This document shows, one piece after another, positions 1 to 11,860 of a stretch of DNA of 64,000 bases. Numbering within the stretch: position 1 is the first letter of the stretch; each line of letters starts with the position of its first letter. Origin of the DNA: Tricholoma matsutake (Eukaryota > Basidiomycota > Agaricomycetes > Agaricales > Tricholomataceae); the NCBI GenBank assembly GCA_026075535.2, contig AP026541.1, forward strand, positions 10,292,001 to 10,356,000, given 5' to 3'. The notes below the pieces were generated by a model. The model had not been told where the DNA came from. It did not search any database and saw nothing but the letters and a program-made list of their open reading frames with translations. The translations under genes and the position numbers were made by a program.

Positions 1-401
1 TTCCGTCGACGATATACCTTATATCTGGGTGGCACAACGTCGATGCACATATGCAGTGGGTCGCAAGTGATAGAAATCGAGAATTGTTGAGGGTTGCTAA
101 GCCTTTGTTGACGGTGAAGGGCATGGTTCATTTGGACATCGACTTCACTGCGATGCCGATGGACTGTGATGTTGTCACGATAAAGAAACGTGGGGAACAT
201 TATCTGAAAGAGCAGTCAGGGAGTGTTGAGTATGAGGTTAACTCTCTTGCATTATCGCCAACCTGGATTGGCATTGGTCAAGATCTTGAGCCAGGGTCAG
301 CAACTGTCTACGAAATTTCTGCAGGATGGGGATTTGGAACGGTTGAGGAAGAAGGCTCGGAACCTACGGTCATGACGATGAAGAGGTTATACATTTCTTA
401 G
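1..401 (+). CDS. C-terminal part of an ABM-like (stress-response barrel) protein, cut by the window edge
   Basis: The frame is open from base 3 and runs to a TAG at 399-401, so this is the last exon (at least 130 residues) of a gene that begins to the left. The pattern 'IYLISGWHNVDAHMQW' followed by a charged helix and 'KPLLTVKGMVHLDIDF' resembles the second half of fungal antibiotic-biosynthesis-monooxygenase-like (ABM) ferredoxin-fold domains, which are small cofactor-independent oxygenases or proteins of unknown role. That is a family impression only, without an alignment. No signal peptide or membrane segment is visible. The next gene starts 330 bases downstream on the same strand. Coding sense is well supported by the long open frame and ordinary composition; the family name is uncertain. 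Confidence 0.5.
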   Translation, partial: PSTIYLISGWHNVDAHMQWVASDRNRELLRVAKPLLTVKGMVHLDIDFTAMPMDCDVVTIKKRGEHYLKEQSGSVEYEVNSLALSPTWIGIGQDLEPGSATVYEISAGWGFGTVEEEGSEPTVMTMKRLYIS

Positions 402-732
402 AGCTATCTGCTGAGTGTGGGCAGGAGAATAAAATTTGAACAATGAACAGGATCAACTTACACTTATAACTCATACCCTCGGTGCAGACAGAAGAGGTAT
501 GCTAAAAATAGGTTCAAAATATCATGAAAAAATCAGAAAAAATCAGGGTTATGTATTTGTAGCTCTAGACTATGAAGTAAAAATTATACTCTCTAAAAGC
601 AGTCAGTACAAAGAGCAGTTTTCATGCCCTAGGAGCAGCAAAGGCGCAGTTGCTGATATGTGTTTGCCTAATTCCCCTCAACCAAATACTGATCAAATGT
701 TTTCAACATAAGTAACACGGTTACTTTTAATT
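402..732. other. intergenic spacer
   Basis: A-rich 331-base spacer between two plus-strand genes. A 91-codon frame at 436-711 has no recognisable features and I regard it as chance. This stretch should hold the terminator of the left gene and the promoter of the poly(A) polymerase gene; I see no clear TATA box. Confidence 0.5.
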
Positions 733-3184
733 ATGGATACCCTGCCCCCTAAGCCGCCTCCCCCAGCACGATTGTCCTCGTCCTCGAAATCCACAATAAC
801 ATCCATCATATCTGGGGAAAACCTGTCGCCAAAATGGGACAGAAGGCGGAAAAATCGATCAGGATCACAGGATGCGCGCCCAGAAGCTAGTGGGAACACA
901 TCTCAGCCCTCAAACAGTGGTATATCCTCAAGCCAGGTCCAATCGAATGGAACACATGTCAAGCAGGCAATGTTTGAAGACGAGCAGGACTTTATACCAT
1001 TTTTACTCTCGGATACTTCGGACGATGATGCTCCCAGAGACCGTTCAAGAAAGATAAATTCACCTACGCGGGGGATGTATAAGGGAGAGCGAAAGACACG
1101 GGACGATGTTTCTTTCAATGAGCCTCCTACGGAGAAATATCGAGAACAATCTCCGTCGTCTCGAAAGGAACGAGAAAGGGGCAGAGGTAATGGTAAAGAA
1201 AGGGAGCGCAGTCAGGAGAGAGGTAGGCGAGATTTAGACCGAGAAGGTGATGAAGACCGAGCCAGAGATGGAGACCGGAGTAGAGGTGAGGATCGACATC
1301 CAGAGCGACACGGGACGAAACGCAAATACGAGATGCTTTTTGACCCCCGCGATGGCTATTCAAACAAGAAGCAACGGAGTGACGCGGCGTCTAGGAAGGC
1401 ACCTTGGGTCGCTGGGTTGAATTGGCATCGGTGCAAGAACGTAGCTGAAATGTATGTATCTATTTAATCTACGCACGGCTTATTGTTCACTGCCTGGTAG
1501 GTTGCACGATGAGGTGGAAGCATTTGTGAATTGGATTTCACCGAGCCCCGTCGAGGATGAAGTGCGGGGGATGATAGTGACACTCGTTTCAGATGCTGTT
1601 ACATCTGCGTTTCCCGACGCCAAAGTGCTTCCGTTTGGCAGTTTCGGCACGAAGCTTTACCTTCCACTAGGGTATTTCATTCGATCTTTCTTGATGTTTC
1701 ACTCATGTTGCATCACTGCATTTAGAGATATTGACCTCGTAATTCTGTCCGATTCGATGGCCTACAGCGACAAAGCAAATGTCCTCCATGCGCTTGCAAA
1801 CACTCTAAAACGTGCAGGTATTACCTCTCGAGTAACAATCATCGCAAAAGCAAAAGTCCCCATCGTCAAATGCGTAACAACACACGGACGTTTCAACGTG
1901 GACATCAGCATTAACCAATCAAATGGCATACTGTCAGGTGACATCATCAACGGATTTCTTCATAACATGCACCCGAGTAATCGCGCAGGAGGTAGAGGAA
2001 GCCTGGTTCTCCGCAGCCTCGTTATGATCACAAAGGCATTCTTAAGCCAGCGGAGCCTGAATGAGGTATATACCGGCGGACTGGGGAGCTACAGCATTGT
2101 GTGTTTGGCGATCAGCTTCCTGCAAATGCATCCCAAAATTAGGAGGGGAGAGATTGATGCGGAGAAGAACCTTGGTGTGCTGGTGATGGAGTTTTTTGAG
2201 TTGTACGGGTGTTACTTTAATTATGAGGAAACGGGTATCTCAGTCAGAGATGGGGGGACATATTTCAGCAAGAAGCAGCGCGGGTGGTATGATTACTACA
2301 AGTCGAATCTGTTGTCTATCGAAGATCCAGCCGATCCATGTAAGCTCTTCTTTCTTTGGTTTCACAGTTCTCTGTGGTAGTTCTGATTAGGTGTCATCCA
2401 GCGAACGATATATCCAGAGGGTCGTACGGGTTCCAAAAAGTTCGGACGACGTTTGCAGGTGCATATGGAATTTTGACATCAAGTGCGTATCTCCATGCTG
2501 GAATTCTTAGTGCACGTCGCGAAGGACGGACAGCGCATCTGCGCAGCCGGAGCGAGCCAGAAGAGATGAGTATCCTGTCTAGTGTTATGGGCATTACGCA
2601 AGAAGTGAGTGATTCAGATCTTTATTTAAGACCATGTTTTGATGATGTCTTCACTCAAGACAATCAACCATCGCAAGCTGGTGCAGGAGCTGTATGATAA
2701 GCGGGTTCTGCACAATCTGCTTGGTCTCAAGCCGTCGCCAACAGTAGTCAAACACTATGATGGTGGGACGAACAGCATTGGGTCAAGGAGACCGAGTTCG
2801 CCGGGTCTTTCGCAGGAGGCAATGAGTGCTGGCCGGTCAGCGAGACATAAGGCTGAAGTCGGTGTAGAATCAGATGAAGAGTATCTTCCCACTCGACATC
2901 GGCAAGTAGCAGAAGATCAAGACGAGGGCAGATACGACATTGGTCGGCGACGGCAGGCTCCCAGGAAGTACCGGAAGATCGAGAAAGCACAGGATTCTCA
3001 CACGGCGGCCTTTACGACTGATGACGATGAATATGAACGTATTTCGGTTCGGCATGGGAGTGTCGATAGCCTTGATGAGGAAGTTCATTATGATGATGAG
3101 AGTCCTTCCAGGAGAAGGTCAGAGAGAAGGAGATCGTTTTGGTTGTCGAAAGCTATGATGAGTAGTCTAGACGACAATATTTGA
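733..3184 (+). CDS. Trf4/Trf5-type non-canonical poly(A) polymerase (PAPD5/7 family)
   Basis: Nuclear nucleotidyltransferase of the TRAMP type, which adds short A-tails to aberrant RNAs for exosome decay. Proposed exons: 733-1451, 1501-1671, 1726-2339, 2402-2604 and 2660-3184, giving 743 residues; every junction keeps frame and has GT..AG. Residues about 1-235 are a low-complexity Arg/Glu/Asp/Ser-rich tail (RERGRGNGKERERS-like). The palm follows: 'LHDEVEAFVNWISPSP', then the polymerase-beta signature GSFGTKLYLPLGDIDLVIL with the paired metal-binding Asp residues restored exactly by removing intron 2, and the third acidic position in 'FNVDISINQ'. The PAP-associated segment ends with 'IEDPADPSNDISRGSY', the typical nucleotide-recognition end of Trf4/5. 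The C-terminus is again acidic/basic disordered. Length and order fit the family. A Cid14-type name would be equivalent. Confidence 0.9.
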
Positions 3185-3412
3185 GCACCTGGCAACGAAT
3201 TCATTGAATAGAGTTTGGTTGCTATGCTGTCGGCGTGATTTTCCGGTTTCACCAAGTTGTCTGTATTCATACTCTGACCACTTGATAGTTTCCGTTCAAG
3301 TAACTGCCCTTCGTTTCCTCTTATCCTTCCTTTTACGCCGTGGATTACAGTCTCTGGCTGGCCCATAACTGCTTATACTCCCCGTATTTCACAACATTCT
3401 TTCCACGTTTCC
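3185..3412. other. intergenic spacer and 5' leader of the next gene
   Basis: T-rich spacer between two plus-strand genes. It must contain the poly(A) site of the polymerase gene and the promoter and leader of the Ser/Pro-rich gene. No strong TATA box seen; pyrimidine-rich tracts at 3290-3340 are usual for fungal promoters. Confidence 0.4.
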
Positions 3413-6400
3413 ATGTTAGTTACATTGGCAACCGCCTCACATCAGTCAAGAAGTTCTGACGTTTCTTTACAGGGCAACGTCTTCTAGGATTCAACCACCT
3501 TCTGTGAATCTCAAGGAGCGCATTGCTGCTCTTCAACAACGAAGTCTTTCCATCGATGTACGCCCGTCCTCGCCAACCGCAATAACCCCATCACCAACTT
3601 CTGCTGGGCTCCGGGATAAAATCGCCAAATTTGAGAAACGAGGCAGGGTTCCAGCACCTCGCGGTAGCTTTGGATTGGGTGCGCCTCCTCCTGCAGAAAA
3701 TGGACCTCAGAAACGACGAGGGGAGTTATACGGCAACCGTCTCCCGCCTCGGGTGAGAGCAAGCTTTGGGAGCGCTTCTCTCAGCCGTTCCGATTCACCA
3801 CCTGGCTCAGCGAGGTATTTTTCGGTTCCAAATCTTGATGCAGAGGACAATGAGACGCCAGAGTCTCTTCCTTATCTTCCCAGTAATTTTCCATCCCCCC
3901 CTTCTTCGCCGGCGTCATCCGACACTCTCACGCCTATCACTGTTGTGCAGTCCAGCGCAACCGTATTCGGTAACAAAGATGAGGTTGATCGTGGACTTGC
4001 TTCGAGTCCTTCTCCTCTATTTACTAGTCCCGTGTCTGAAATAAGCCAACGCGAGGCAGAGGATGAACCATTGGAAGTGCAAGTTCATGTGATTCCACCA
4101 TCCATCGTTATCTCATCTGATGATTCCCTCCCTGATGCAGAGGTGCCTCTCGTCCACGGAGATGAACCTGTGAAAGAACCGGAGCAAAGTCCGGACACAG
4201 TGCACCCAATCTCGATGTCTTCTCCGCCTGTAGTTTCGGCAGTTCCTGTCACTGCCTCCCCATCAGTCAAGGTTGAGACAAATGAACCCGCAAGCCGTGT
4301 GGAGGTGACGGAGCTGTCTGCCACGTTGCCTGGACCTTCATCCGTGTCTCCACCTTCATCCGTGTCTCCACCTTCATCCGTGTCTCCACCTTCATCCGTG
4401 TCTCCACCTTCAGTTTCAACTGAGGAACATGTAGTGGAATTGATTTTGGACACCACGAAGGTGATCCAGTTAACACCAGAGAAGGGACCTAGTGATACGC
4501 GCACACATATCCCATCCATAAATCCCGAGCCCATCTCCTTGGCAGACACTAAAAAATCTATTCTCGATACCATCTCACAAGATGTCATCCCGTCTTCAAT
4601 TCTCCGAGAACAGGTTGTCCTGGAACCTCCCTCATTGCCGCCAAATGACCATGCAACTGTTCCCGCTGTGGGACCACAGGTTGGAGGCGAACCCGCCGAA
4701 CCTCGTATCGTTGTCCATCCTAAAACTGATGATGCAATATCTGTGGATGAATCTACCCCTCGTATTGGAGAGCAGATTATTGTACCTGAAACTAAAGCGA
4801 AAGAGGATCCACCGTCTCCAGGCTCCCCCATTGGTCCACATACTCTCGCTAACGTAGTAGCCTCATTGGGCCAAATGGTCTCCGACATACACGATATGTT
4901 CTCCGATCAGCTATCGCCATTGGCCAGTCCACCTATATATAGGCCCATGAAGTTAGAACCGATTTCGGATGAACTTTCTCGCGAGAAAAAACAATCGGCC
5001 CTAGGCAAAGAAACGAAGAAGCATGTAGACTTGACAATCCGCCCGGACAGCGAACCTGAAGTTGCACCAGAGCAAATTCAGCCTAACACCAAGTCCCGTC
5101 CCCAGACGACCACTTCAAGACCAGAACACGAAGTCCCAGTTGCAGATGATACGCTGAATGCATCCTCTCATACCACTGAAAGTGCTCTCCTCACCGCCTC
5201 ACCAACTTCTAGCTTCCTTAACACGCCCGCCAGCTCACGCAGTCGTCCGATGAGCATGATTGAAACGAGTCCAGGTCAAGTCGCGGTTGGTCATCGCTTG
5301 ACACCGTTCACAGGACGCACGATGTACATTCCGTCGCAGGAACAAACTCGCAATCTTAGTCACTTCCCTCCAACGCCTGGGCCACAGGAGAATGATACTA
5401 ATTTTGGGACTGTATTGATGGGTCATGCACCAACTCACTCCAAGTTGGCGTCATTCTCGGCTGTGGTACATGGCAAGGTCACCGAGATGCCTCCGCCGTC
5501 TGGTATGTTGAATACGCCGACCACGCCCAGGAAACGGAGTTCTGTCGTTGTTAGGGACGGTCTTTTGAGTCCTGGTCAAGGAGAGTTAGCGTCGCTTCTC
5601 CAATCGGCGGCCTTACTTGAGGAAACCCTCGAGAAGGGAGAGCTCCCCGATGAGGTAACATCCAATGAGGTATCAGATGAGCAAGCGAAAGAGGAGCAGG
5701 AGAGGGGGGAGGCTGCAGCCAAGGCGAAAGCCCAGGAACAAGAAAGGAAGAACGAAACTGCTCTGAAAAACCGTGCTCAAGCTCAGCCGCAGAAGAGAAC
5801 GAAAAGGACATTCCGTATTTTGCAAGGCAAATCTACCCAGAGGGACCCTTCTCGATCGAGCTCGGATGGCCAACCGATCAACTCAATAGACCTTGCAACT
5901 CGTCTTCCTTTCCGTCCACAATCTTCACGCCAATCCAGTGAAGGATCTAGTCGTCCGTCTGAAGCAAGTTCCCGTCGAACTCTACATGCTCCCTCTCTGG
6001 AGATGCATCCGGAATCGCCAGCGCGTGAGATGGATGCTAGCTCGCAGACTCCCCCCAAGTCGCCTCTGCAGTACCTCGCCAACCTTCGTCGATTTGCAAG
6101 CACCGGACGCCCGTCTAGTGGATCCAACAGTACCCATCCCCGCCTCAGCGCATCGACCTCGTCGGAGATGTCGTCAGATGACTCTGTTCCCCTCGCCACG
6201 CCCCCTGACATAGATTCCGCTGGTTCGGGATCTAGTCTGAAGTCCAGTCATCATGGGTCCGGTATACCGTGGCCGTCGTTGTCACCGAAGAAGGGCAGCG
6301 GTGGGAGGGCAGCGGCGTTTGCTGAGAAGATGTGGTATCGAGGAAGGACGAGGTCGAATGTTAGTACCAAGAGTGCATATGATACCATTGGTGAGCCCTT

Positions 6401-7101
6401 TCGCTTTTCTAAGCCAAATTTAATACTGATAGGGTGAAGATCGCCTGACGAAATCGTCTGCGGCGAAAGCTGCGGTAGCGTCTATACCACATCTTGATCC
6501 TCTCGCTTTCTCGCTGGAAGTCCCCAGTCCAGAGAATAGTGATACTCTTCTTCCATCACCACAACCACAACCAGATCTTGTTTCGCCCAGACGATCAAAA
6601 TCGTTCCAGCCAACGTCTGCTTCCCAGTTCCCACCTGTCTACACACCTGTTCCAACAAGCCCTGTCTACACTCCGCATAAGACGCCCTCTACCTTCAGGA
6701 CGGCCCTTCTACCTGAAGATGCAATGCAACCCTTGCACATTGACTCTCTATTCTTGTCAGGGAAGGGGCCTGCACCTGCACGAACAACATCCCCCATATC
6801 AGAAGGTGTATCAGAGGACTCCAGTAATTCGTCGATTATTTCCCCTTTGTTTGACTCCTTCCCATCTGTGCCCACATCCACTTCTCCATCTCTTCCGGAA
6901 TCGCCGTTCTTGCCGCATGAACACGGGCATAGTCGGCCAGAAACCACTACCCGTCCGACCCTTCCTTTGGCTGCTACGTCTTTCTTTGATGCTGCACCTT
7001 TATCCTCGGCTGTCGTTGGTGCCGAATTCCTCCAGGGCCGAAGCCCAGCGATTCCTCGTTCAGCTACGTTACCTCCGGTGTCGTTCGATTGGAAGCTCTA
7101 A
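3413..7101 (+). CDS. long Ser/Pro-rich disordered protein; ATG split by an intron
   Basis: No known domain recognised. The main frame is open from before 3504 to about 6390. I place the start codon as AT at 3413-3414 joined to G at 3473 across a GTTAGT...TTTACAG intron (3415-3472); translation then reads M-A-T-S-S-R-I-Q-P-P-S-V-N-L-K-E-R-I. A second intron is placed at 6391-6439 (GTGAGC...GAAG), which is the acceptor that keeps frame with the last exon; the more obvious acceptor at 6432 would give an immediate stop. An alternative pair is 6360-6432. The total is about 1193 residues: a short basic N-terminal helix (LKERIAALQQR), then a long Ser/Thr/Pro-rich region with a hexapeptide repeat, a Lys/Glu/Ala-rich helix that is probably coiled (about residues 725-790), and a Ser-rich C-terminus. 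The composition suggests a phosphorylated scaffold or cytoskeletal regulator, but that is inference. Confidence 0.75.
4335..4406 (+). repeat. 18-bp coding tandem repeat, four perfect units
   Basis: Four identical copies of an 18-bp unit encoding Pro-Ser-Ser-Val-Ser-Pro lie end to end inside the Ser/Pro-rich gene, followed by a partial fifth unit. The unit length is a multiple of three, so copy-number changes would not break the frame. Confidence 0.95.
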
Positions 7102-7328
7102 TCCGAATGAACACGTAAATAAATATTTGTCGTTTACTGTTTTTCACTACTACTTTGTCCCTTCGTTCATCATTCGTTATTGCGTTCAAGTCTGCAACTT
7201 TTCTCAACAATATGCTACTTATTTATTCATCCTGCATGAAATTTCATCATAATGCCAGAAATGTACCATACACTTGAAAATATTAAGAAACGATAGATGT
7301 TCCTAGATAATGTGGAATGAGAGTGTGA

Positions 7329-8568
7329 TTATACAACCCGAATAAACTGGATATTTATCAAGGGAGGAGACCCCACGAAGGGAAGTCTTCTGACCATGAG
7401 TCCAAGCACAAAGAATAATAGAAAAAGCCTTTGCCTTGTTGCAAAGTGTTCGTACTTGGCTAGATTCTTCCTGTACCATGCTAACACTCTGTCGTGTAGC
7501 TTCCAGACATGAGGTACTAGTCGTTGAAGGATCCACATCGCCCATAGGGCCGTTTTGGACGTGGGAGTGCCCTCATGTGGAGTAGGAAGGAAGCTTGTGT
7601 GAGCATGCTCTTCGTTCTCATTCATTCGTAGTTTGAGCGCTTGACAGAAGAAGACCCGTGCATCGTAGTTTGATATGTTCTTGAGGGAGTAGTTATTTCC
7701 TGGTATTGAACAAGAACATATATGAGAAGTGGAGGGCCTGACATGGATAAGAAGCAGCTCTCACCTCGCGGGACCATGAACGATCCACCAGAAGCAACGG
7801 TGTAAGAATTTATATGGATTTTTACTTCGATAATGCCTTCGATGACAAAAAAAATCTGTCATAGAGAAATTAGGAGTGCGCCTTCGCTAAAGGGAAGCAC
7901 AGCGGCACGAACATATGTGTTATCCTTCACGTTTTTCAATGGTTTTTCACAGTTAGGACGGATACAGACTTGTCCTGCAGCAATGAAGCCATCGTCACCG
8001 AACATTTTTACGAACGACCAGTTCATAGAGGGCGTGCGAAGCATTGACTTCACAGCTCTTGATCCGAATACAACACCTAAAGTTGATATTTAGCGTTCAT
8101 TACCCATTGAGAAAATCAGCTCCATATCTCCTTACGTCTTAGAGTTTCCTCTGTGTTCAGGCCGAATTTTAGAACCATACCTCGTCCTGCGCCATCGTCG
8201 GACAATGATGAGGACCTCCCAGCAGCGCGCTTGCCTCGCTTCTGTTTGTCCGTAGTCTGAGAGCTTTCAGTAGTATTTGCGGAACTACCTCTCTCAGTTA
8301 CATCAGATTGACTTGTACCCCCGGTAGAAATGTCAGTCGGAATTGAAACAGATTCGACCTGAAGTACTTCGGGCGAAAATCCCGAGTTATCTGCTTTAGA
8401 CACTCCGTTTATTAGGAATTCTCCTGACGTGTCTTGCGCAACCTGTCCATTTGTCCTCGTATCATTGTGAAAGTCATCGGTACGCTCGCTTGTCAGGTCA
8501 CGGTGGTCTTTGACCTGCGTTTCTTCTGCATATGCTGTTTCGTCGATGGCATCAACTGATGTAGGCAT
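7329..8568 (-). CDS. CENP-C/Mif2-type C-terminal cupin protein with unusual ends
   Basis: Kinetochore CENP-C proteins end in a cupin fold that dimerises. Proposed exons on the minus strand: 8568-8136, 8076-7913, 7855-7765 and 7699-7329, giving 352 residues, all in phase. Residues about 145-255 match the CENP-C cupin: 'VVFGSRAV', 'FVKMFGDDGFIAAGQV', 'KPLKNVKDNTYIFFVIEG', 'ASGGSFMVPRGNNYSLKNI' and 'DARVFFCQA'. Two things are odd. First, the 144-residue N-terminal part is acidic and Ser/Thr-rich and lacks the short Arg-rich CENP-C signature motif that normally binds the Cse4/CENP-A nucleosome just before the cupin. Second, the frame continues about 95 residues past the normal end, with a hydrophobic run LFLLFFVLGLMV near the C-terminus. 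A missed intron or an upstream exon could explain either. The gene is convergent with the Ser/Pro-rich gene. Confidence 0.8.
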
Positions 8569-8973
8569 TACATAAATCCAATGTTGATGGAAGTGGAGAC
8601 TGCAGGACAGGAGAGAAACACGGAGTTCGGAAGCGGCGGAATCTAATCAACTCTTCTGAAAAAACACAAACAAACATGCTGGATCGGCGGTAACAAAATG
8701 CCTGATTTCTTTATGCGGATAGTTTTTTTGTGGTCGTTTCACTGCAGGCATTGAAGAAATCACTAAAAATCGCCGTTTTTCGTAAATTTCTCGGACTGCA
8801 GGGACCGCAACCCCTCTGGATTGCGTTAGCTAACGCAAAAATTGGAGTCAAATAGGGACTGAGGCCAACTCGTTCTGCAACGGGGCCTCACGTCAAAATC
8901 TCACGATTTAATGAGACCATTCGATATTCAGCGCTCGAGCGACTGGCCTACAATAAAGAGCGTACAGACCACA
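8569..8973. promoter_or_regulatory. upstream region of the CENP-C-like gene with an 18-bp perfect palindrome
   Basis: This 405-base gap lies upstream of the CENP-C-like ATG and downstream of the HEL2 stop. It contains a perfect palindrome at 8821-8838 (TTGCGTTAGCTAACGCAA), about 250 bases upstream of the ATG. A dimeric DNA-binding protein site is possible but is inference; no TATA box is obvious. Confidence 0.4.
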
Positions 8974-11676
8974 TCACGAAGGGAACGTTCCAAGTGTAAA
9001 CAACGTCTGCTTCTGCTTTCCCTTGGACTTTTTACTCTTCCCAGGGGTGGTAGCAGGCAAATCCGCTTCACCCTCCGTAGGAGCAGCAGCAGCAGCAAGA
9101 CGCTTACTACTGTTCTCATTTGCACTCCCTGTCTGCTGCCACGCCGACGCCGAAGGCGGCGTCGGATTTCCCAACACGTTCTTCAGAGAAATATTTCCAC
9201 TGACTTGCGCCCTTTGCCTAGGCGCAACAGACGTTGGCAACTCGGGGAAAACCGAATTAGACAACTTTGGAGGAGCCTGTCTCGGCACATTTGTTCCCGG
9301 TCCCGGCCTTGACGTGCGGGGGTCGGGGACGACTGTTATGGAGTGGTTGGTGTTAGGACCGCTGTTGATAGGCATAGCGGGGGGCGGGCGGGAACCAGAG
9401 GACGCGCTAGCAGACCAAGGTGTGATCCTTTGGGGTTGTCGGAAGGCGGGAGTGGCAGGAGGTGCTGAGGGCTGCAGCGCCGGAAATGTACCGGTGGATG
9501 AGCCCGCTGCTTGAGCAACACGGTCCCAGACTTGTCGTGACGATCGCTGAGCGGAGCGTGTAGCGGTGGAATTCTTCGCGTTAAGGACTCGGCCAGACGT
9601 GATCGCTGCCCACCTAGAGCCAGTGGATGCTGGGACTAGGTCTGGGAACTGCTTCCGTTGCTAAAAGAAGGAAAGATTATTGATGGAACGTTACAGACAC
9701 GAAAATTGACATGACACAAACTTCGATTGCAAACCCTTTCCACGAAGTGAGGAGATCCTGCTTCTTCTCTTCCTGGTCCAGAAGATCGACAAAGGCATTC
9801 ACTATGCTTGCAGTGTGTTCCAGATTCTGATCCAACACATTCCATATGGTTGAGATGAGATCTCGAGCACTCGATTCCGAAGCACGATATCCACGAACGG
9901 CTGCTTTCACAACCGGTACGGCCGTGGCTTGATTGGTCGCCACCGACTGTAATCGTGCCATGACCATAGCATGTCGTCTATTTCATGCAAATGTGTAAGA
10001 TATGCAGAAGAGTTCAGTAACTGGTATCTTACTCTAGAACGGCGGGGTCCATGTCACCACGAGGAGGCGATGCAGGGCGACTGGTGTTGGGAGTATTGTT
10101 GTTATTTGGAGGAATGCCTGCCCCACCTTCTACCGTCAAAGCACCACCGAACTCTCTGCGTCTCCCTGCTCCAGGCAGTCCTGGAGGGATTGGGGGAGTT
10201 GGCGGTGGCGGTTCTTGTGGCTGGCGTCGTTGCTGAGGAGGTGGTTCTTGAAACTCAGGCCGTTGATGGGAAGGCAATTCTCGTGGCTGGAGTCGTTGAG
10301 AGGCAGGCGGGTCTTGCGGTTGGCGTCGTGTATGAGGCGGCTCACGGTCACGGTCACGGTCCCAATGACCGCGATCTCTTCTCCCGGGTCGTCCAATCTC
10401 TTCAAATTCAAAGTCAGCCTGTATACGCCTAGCCTCCTTTTTGTCACGGGTGCTCATCTCTCCCCCGTGTTCGTCTACCATGTGTGCTTGTAGATCTAGT
10501 ACTGTGTTAAAAACCACAAATTTGCGGGCGAGGCATTGGGCCTGGTTGCATGGGTGATGTGCTTTATTAAAGTGGTTCTCCTACGATGATTCAAATTTTA
10601 GGTTGCGTCATGTATAATGATAACGGGTTCACATACTAAACTTGGGTAGTCCTGGAAACTAGGCAAGGGATGTTAATTTCGTCCGCCACGGATATTAAAA
10701 GATCTTACTATTGGTCTCTAACTTCATTTCGTTTGCAAATAAAACACTCTTCGTGCTTCTCACGCATATGGGAGTATAATCCGTCGTCATCGAAGAAGCA
10801 CTCTCGGCAAAACTCGCATAAAGGATGAACGCCCCCTTCAATTTGGTCTTTCGGGACGGAAGCGCGGGATTGACGTTGCATTGAAGGGAGATGGACTGGT
10901 AGAAGATTTGGAGCGTATAGCGCATGTTCATGCGAGAACACTTTTTTAGAACGAATACATAGATCGCTTGTATGGTAATTAGGCAGCAATTGAGGAATTG
11001 AAGCACTGAGAACATACCATATAAATTTTCCGTGTGTAGCGCGAACGTGTAACTTCAAATCACCCCAGCCATTCCCTATGTAGTCACAATCTGGATCTGG
11101 GCAATTAAAGCGTAACAATATAAGTGTCTCTTCCATCATCTCCCTAGTCTCAAAATATATCGACAGTTTCGTATCCTTGAACATCATAGATTCCAGATCG
11201 AACGAAGTAAATTCTGCGTCGTCAGATGTTGTATAGATAACAGATTGTTGAGGCTCCTATTTCGCAATTCAAGCCAGAACTCGACGTACATACAAAACAC
11301 GTACCTTGCAGAACGCACAGTTCATTTTTTTGTATAATGCTCGAAGTCTAAGTGCACAGACGTGGCACGTTCGATGGTTACACTCTGAAATGGAGTAATA
11401 TTTGACGGGCTCGGCACAAATCCAGCAGATAGCCTCATCACTATCTTTAGCAGTAGTCTCTTCAACAAGAGCTTGTGGTGTTGTAGCAGGTGGCTCAGCA
11501 TCCTTCTGGGGAGGCGTAACGATATCCGCTTTGTGTCCGTTATTTCGTGGTGTATTTCGACCAGATCCTCGGTTGTTTTGATTCCCTCCCTTGCCGCCCC
11601 TTCCTCTCCCTCCTCTCCTTCCTGACCCACGGGTATGAATATGATGAGATGGTGCAGTGGTTGTAATAGCAGACAT
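8974..11676 (-). CDS. HEL2: HEL2/ZNF598-type RING E3 ubiquitin ligase (ribosome collision sensor)
   Basis: Cytoplasmic E3 ligase that detects collided ribosomes and ubiquitinates 40S proteins to start ribosome-associated quality control. Proposed exons: 11676-11305, 11256-11018, 10966-10709, 10658-10637 (only 22 nt), 10580-10033, 9977-9722 and 9660-8974, giving 793 residues with all phases consistent. The N-terminus is Gly/Arg-rich (RGSGRRGGRGRGGKGG), then a RING-HC finger with all Cys/His ligands (CWICAEP...CNHRTCHVCALRL...CAFCK), then the family's C2H2 fingers (CPDPDCDYIG...H; CDLCIRSKKVFSHEHALY; HPLCEFCRECFFDDDGLYSHMREKH; CFICKRNEVRDQYFQDYPSLENHF...H) and ARKFVVFNTVLDLQAHM. The rest is Pro/Gln/Ser-rich, ending in a Lys-rich tail (GKSKKSKGKQKQ). 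The start at 11676 is preferred over an in-frame ATG at 11784 because family members begin just before the Gly/Arg tract. Confidence 0.93.
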
Positions 11677-11860
11677 GTTGCGTTCAAGGAATAGTACGAA
11701 TCTTAACTTTCCGAGGTAAATAAAGCGCCAAGGATGACAATCCTCGGATCCGCACATGACGCAGTCACGCAACTTCGGCTTCATCGGAAATAATCACATT
11801 CTGGATTTTACAAGTTCTCTGTTACTATGTCGTCAATAACCACATATGTTTCATGTTATT

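Noticed and set aside
436..711. 91-codon frame between the first two genes
   Set aside because: A-rich, no domain, no splice signals in register; likely chance.
4085..4888. 267-codon minus-strand frame
   Set aside because: It is the shadow of the Ser/Pro-rich gene; the composition mirrors the opposite strand.
9023..9514. 163-codon plus-strand frame rich in Gly/Ala
   Set aside because: Shadow of the last HEL2 exon, which has consistent splice phases.
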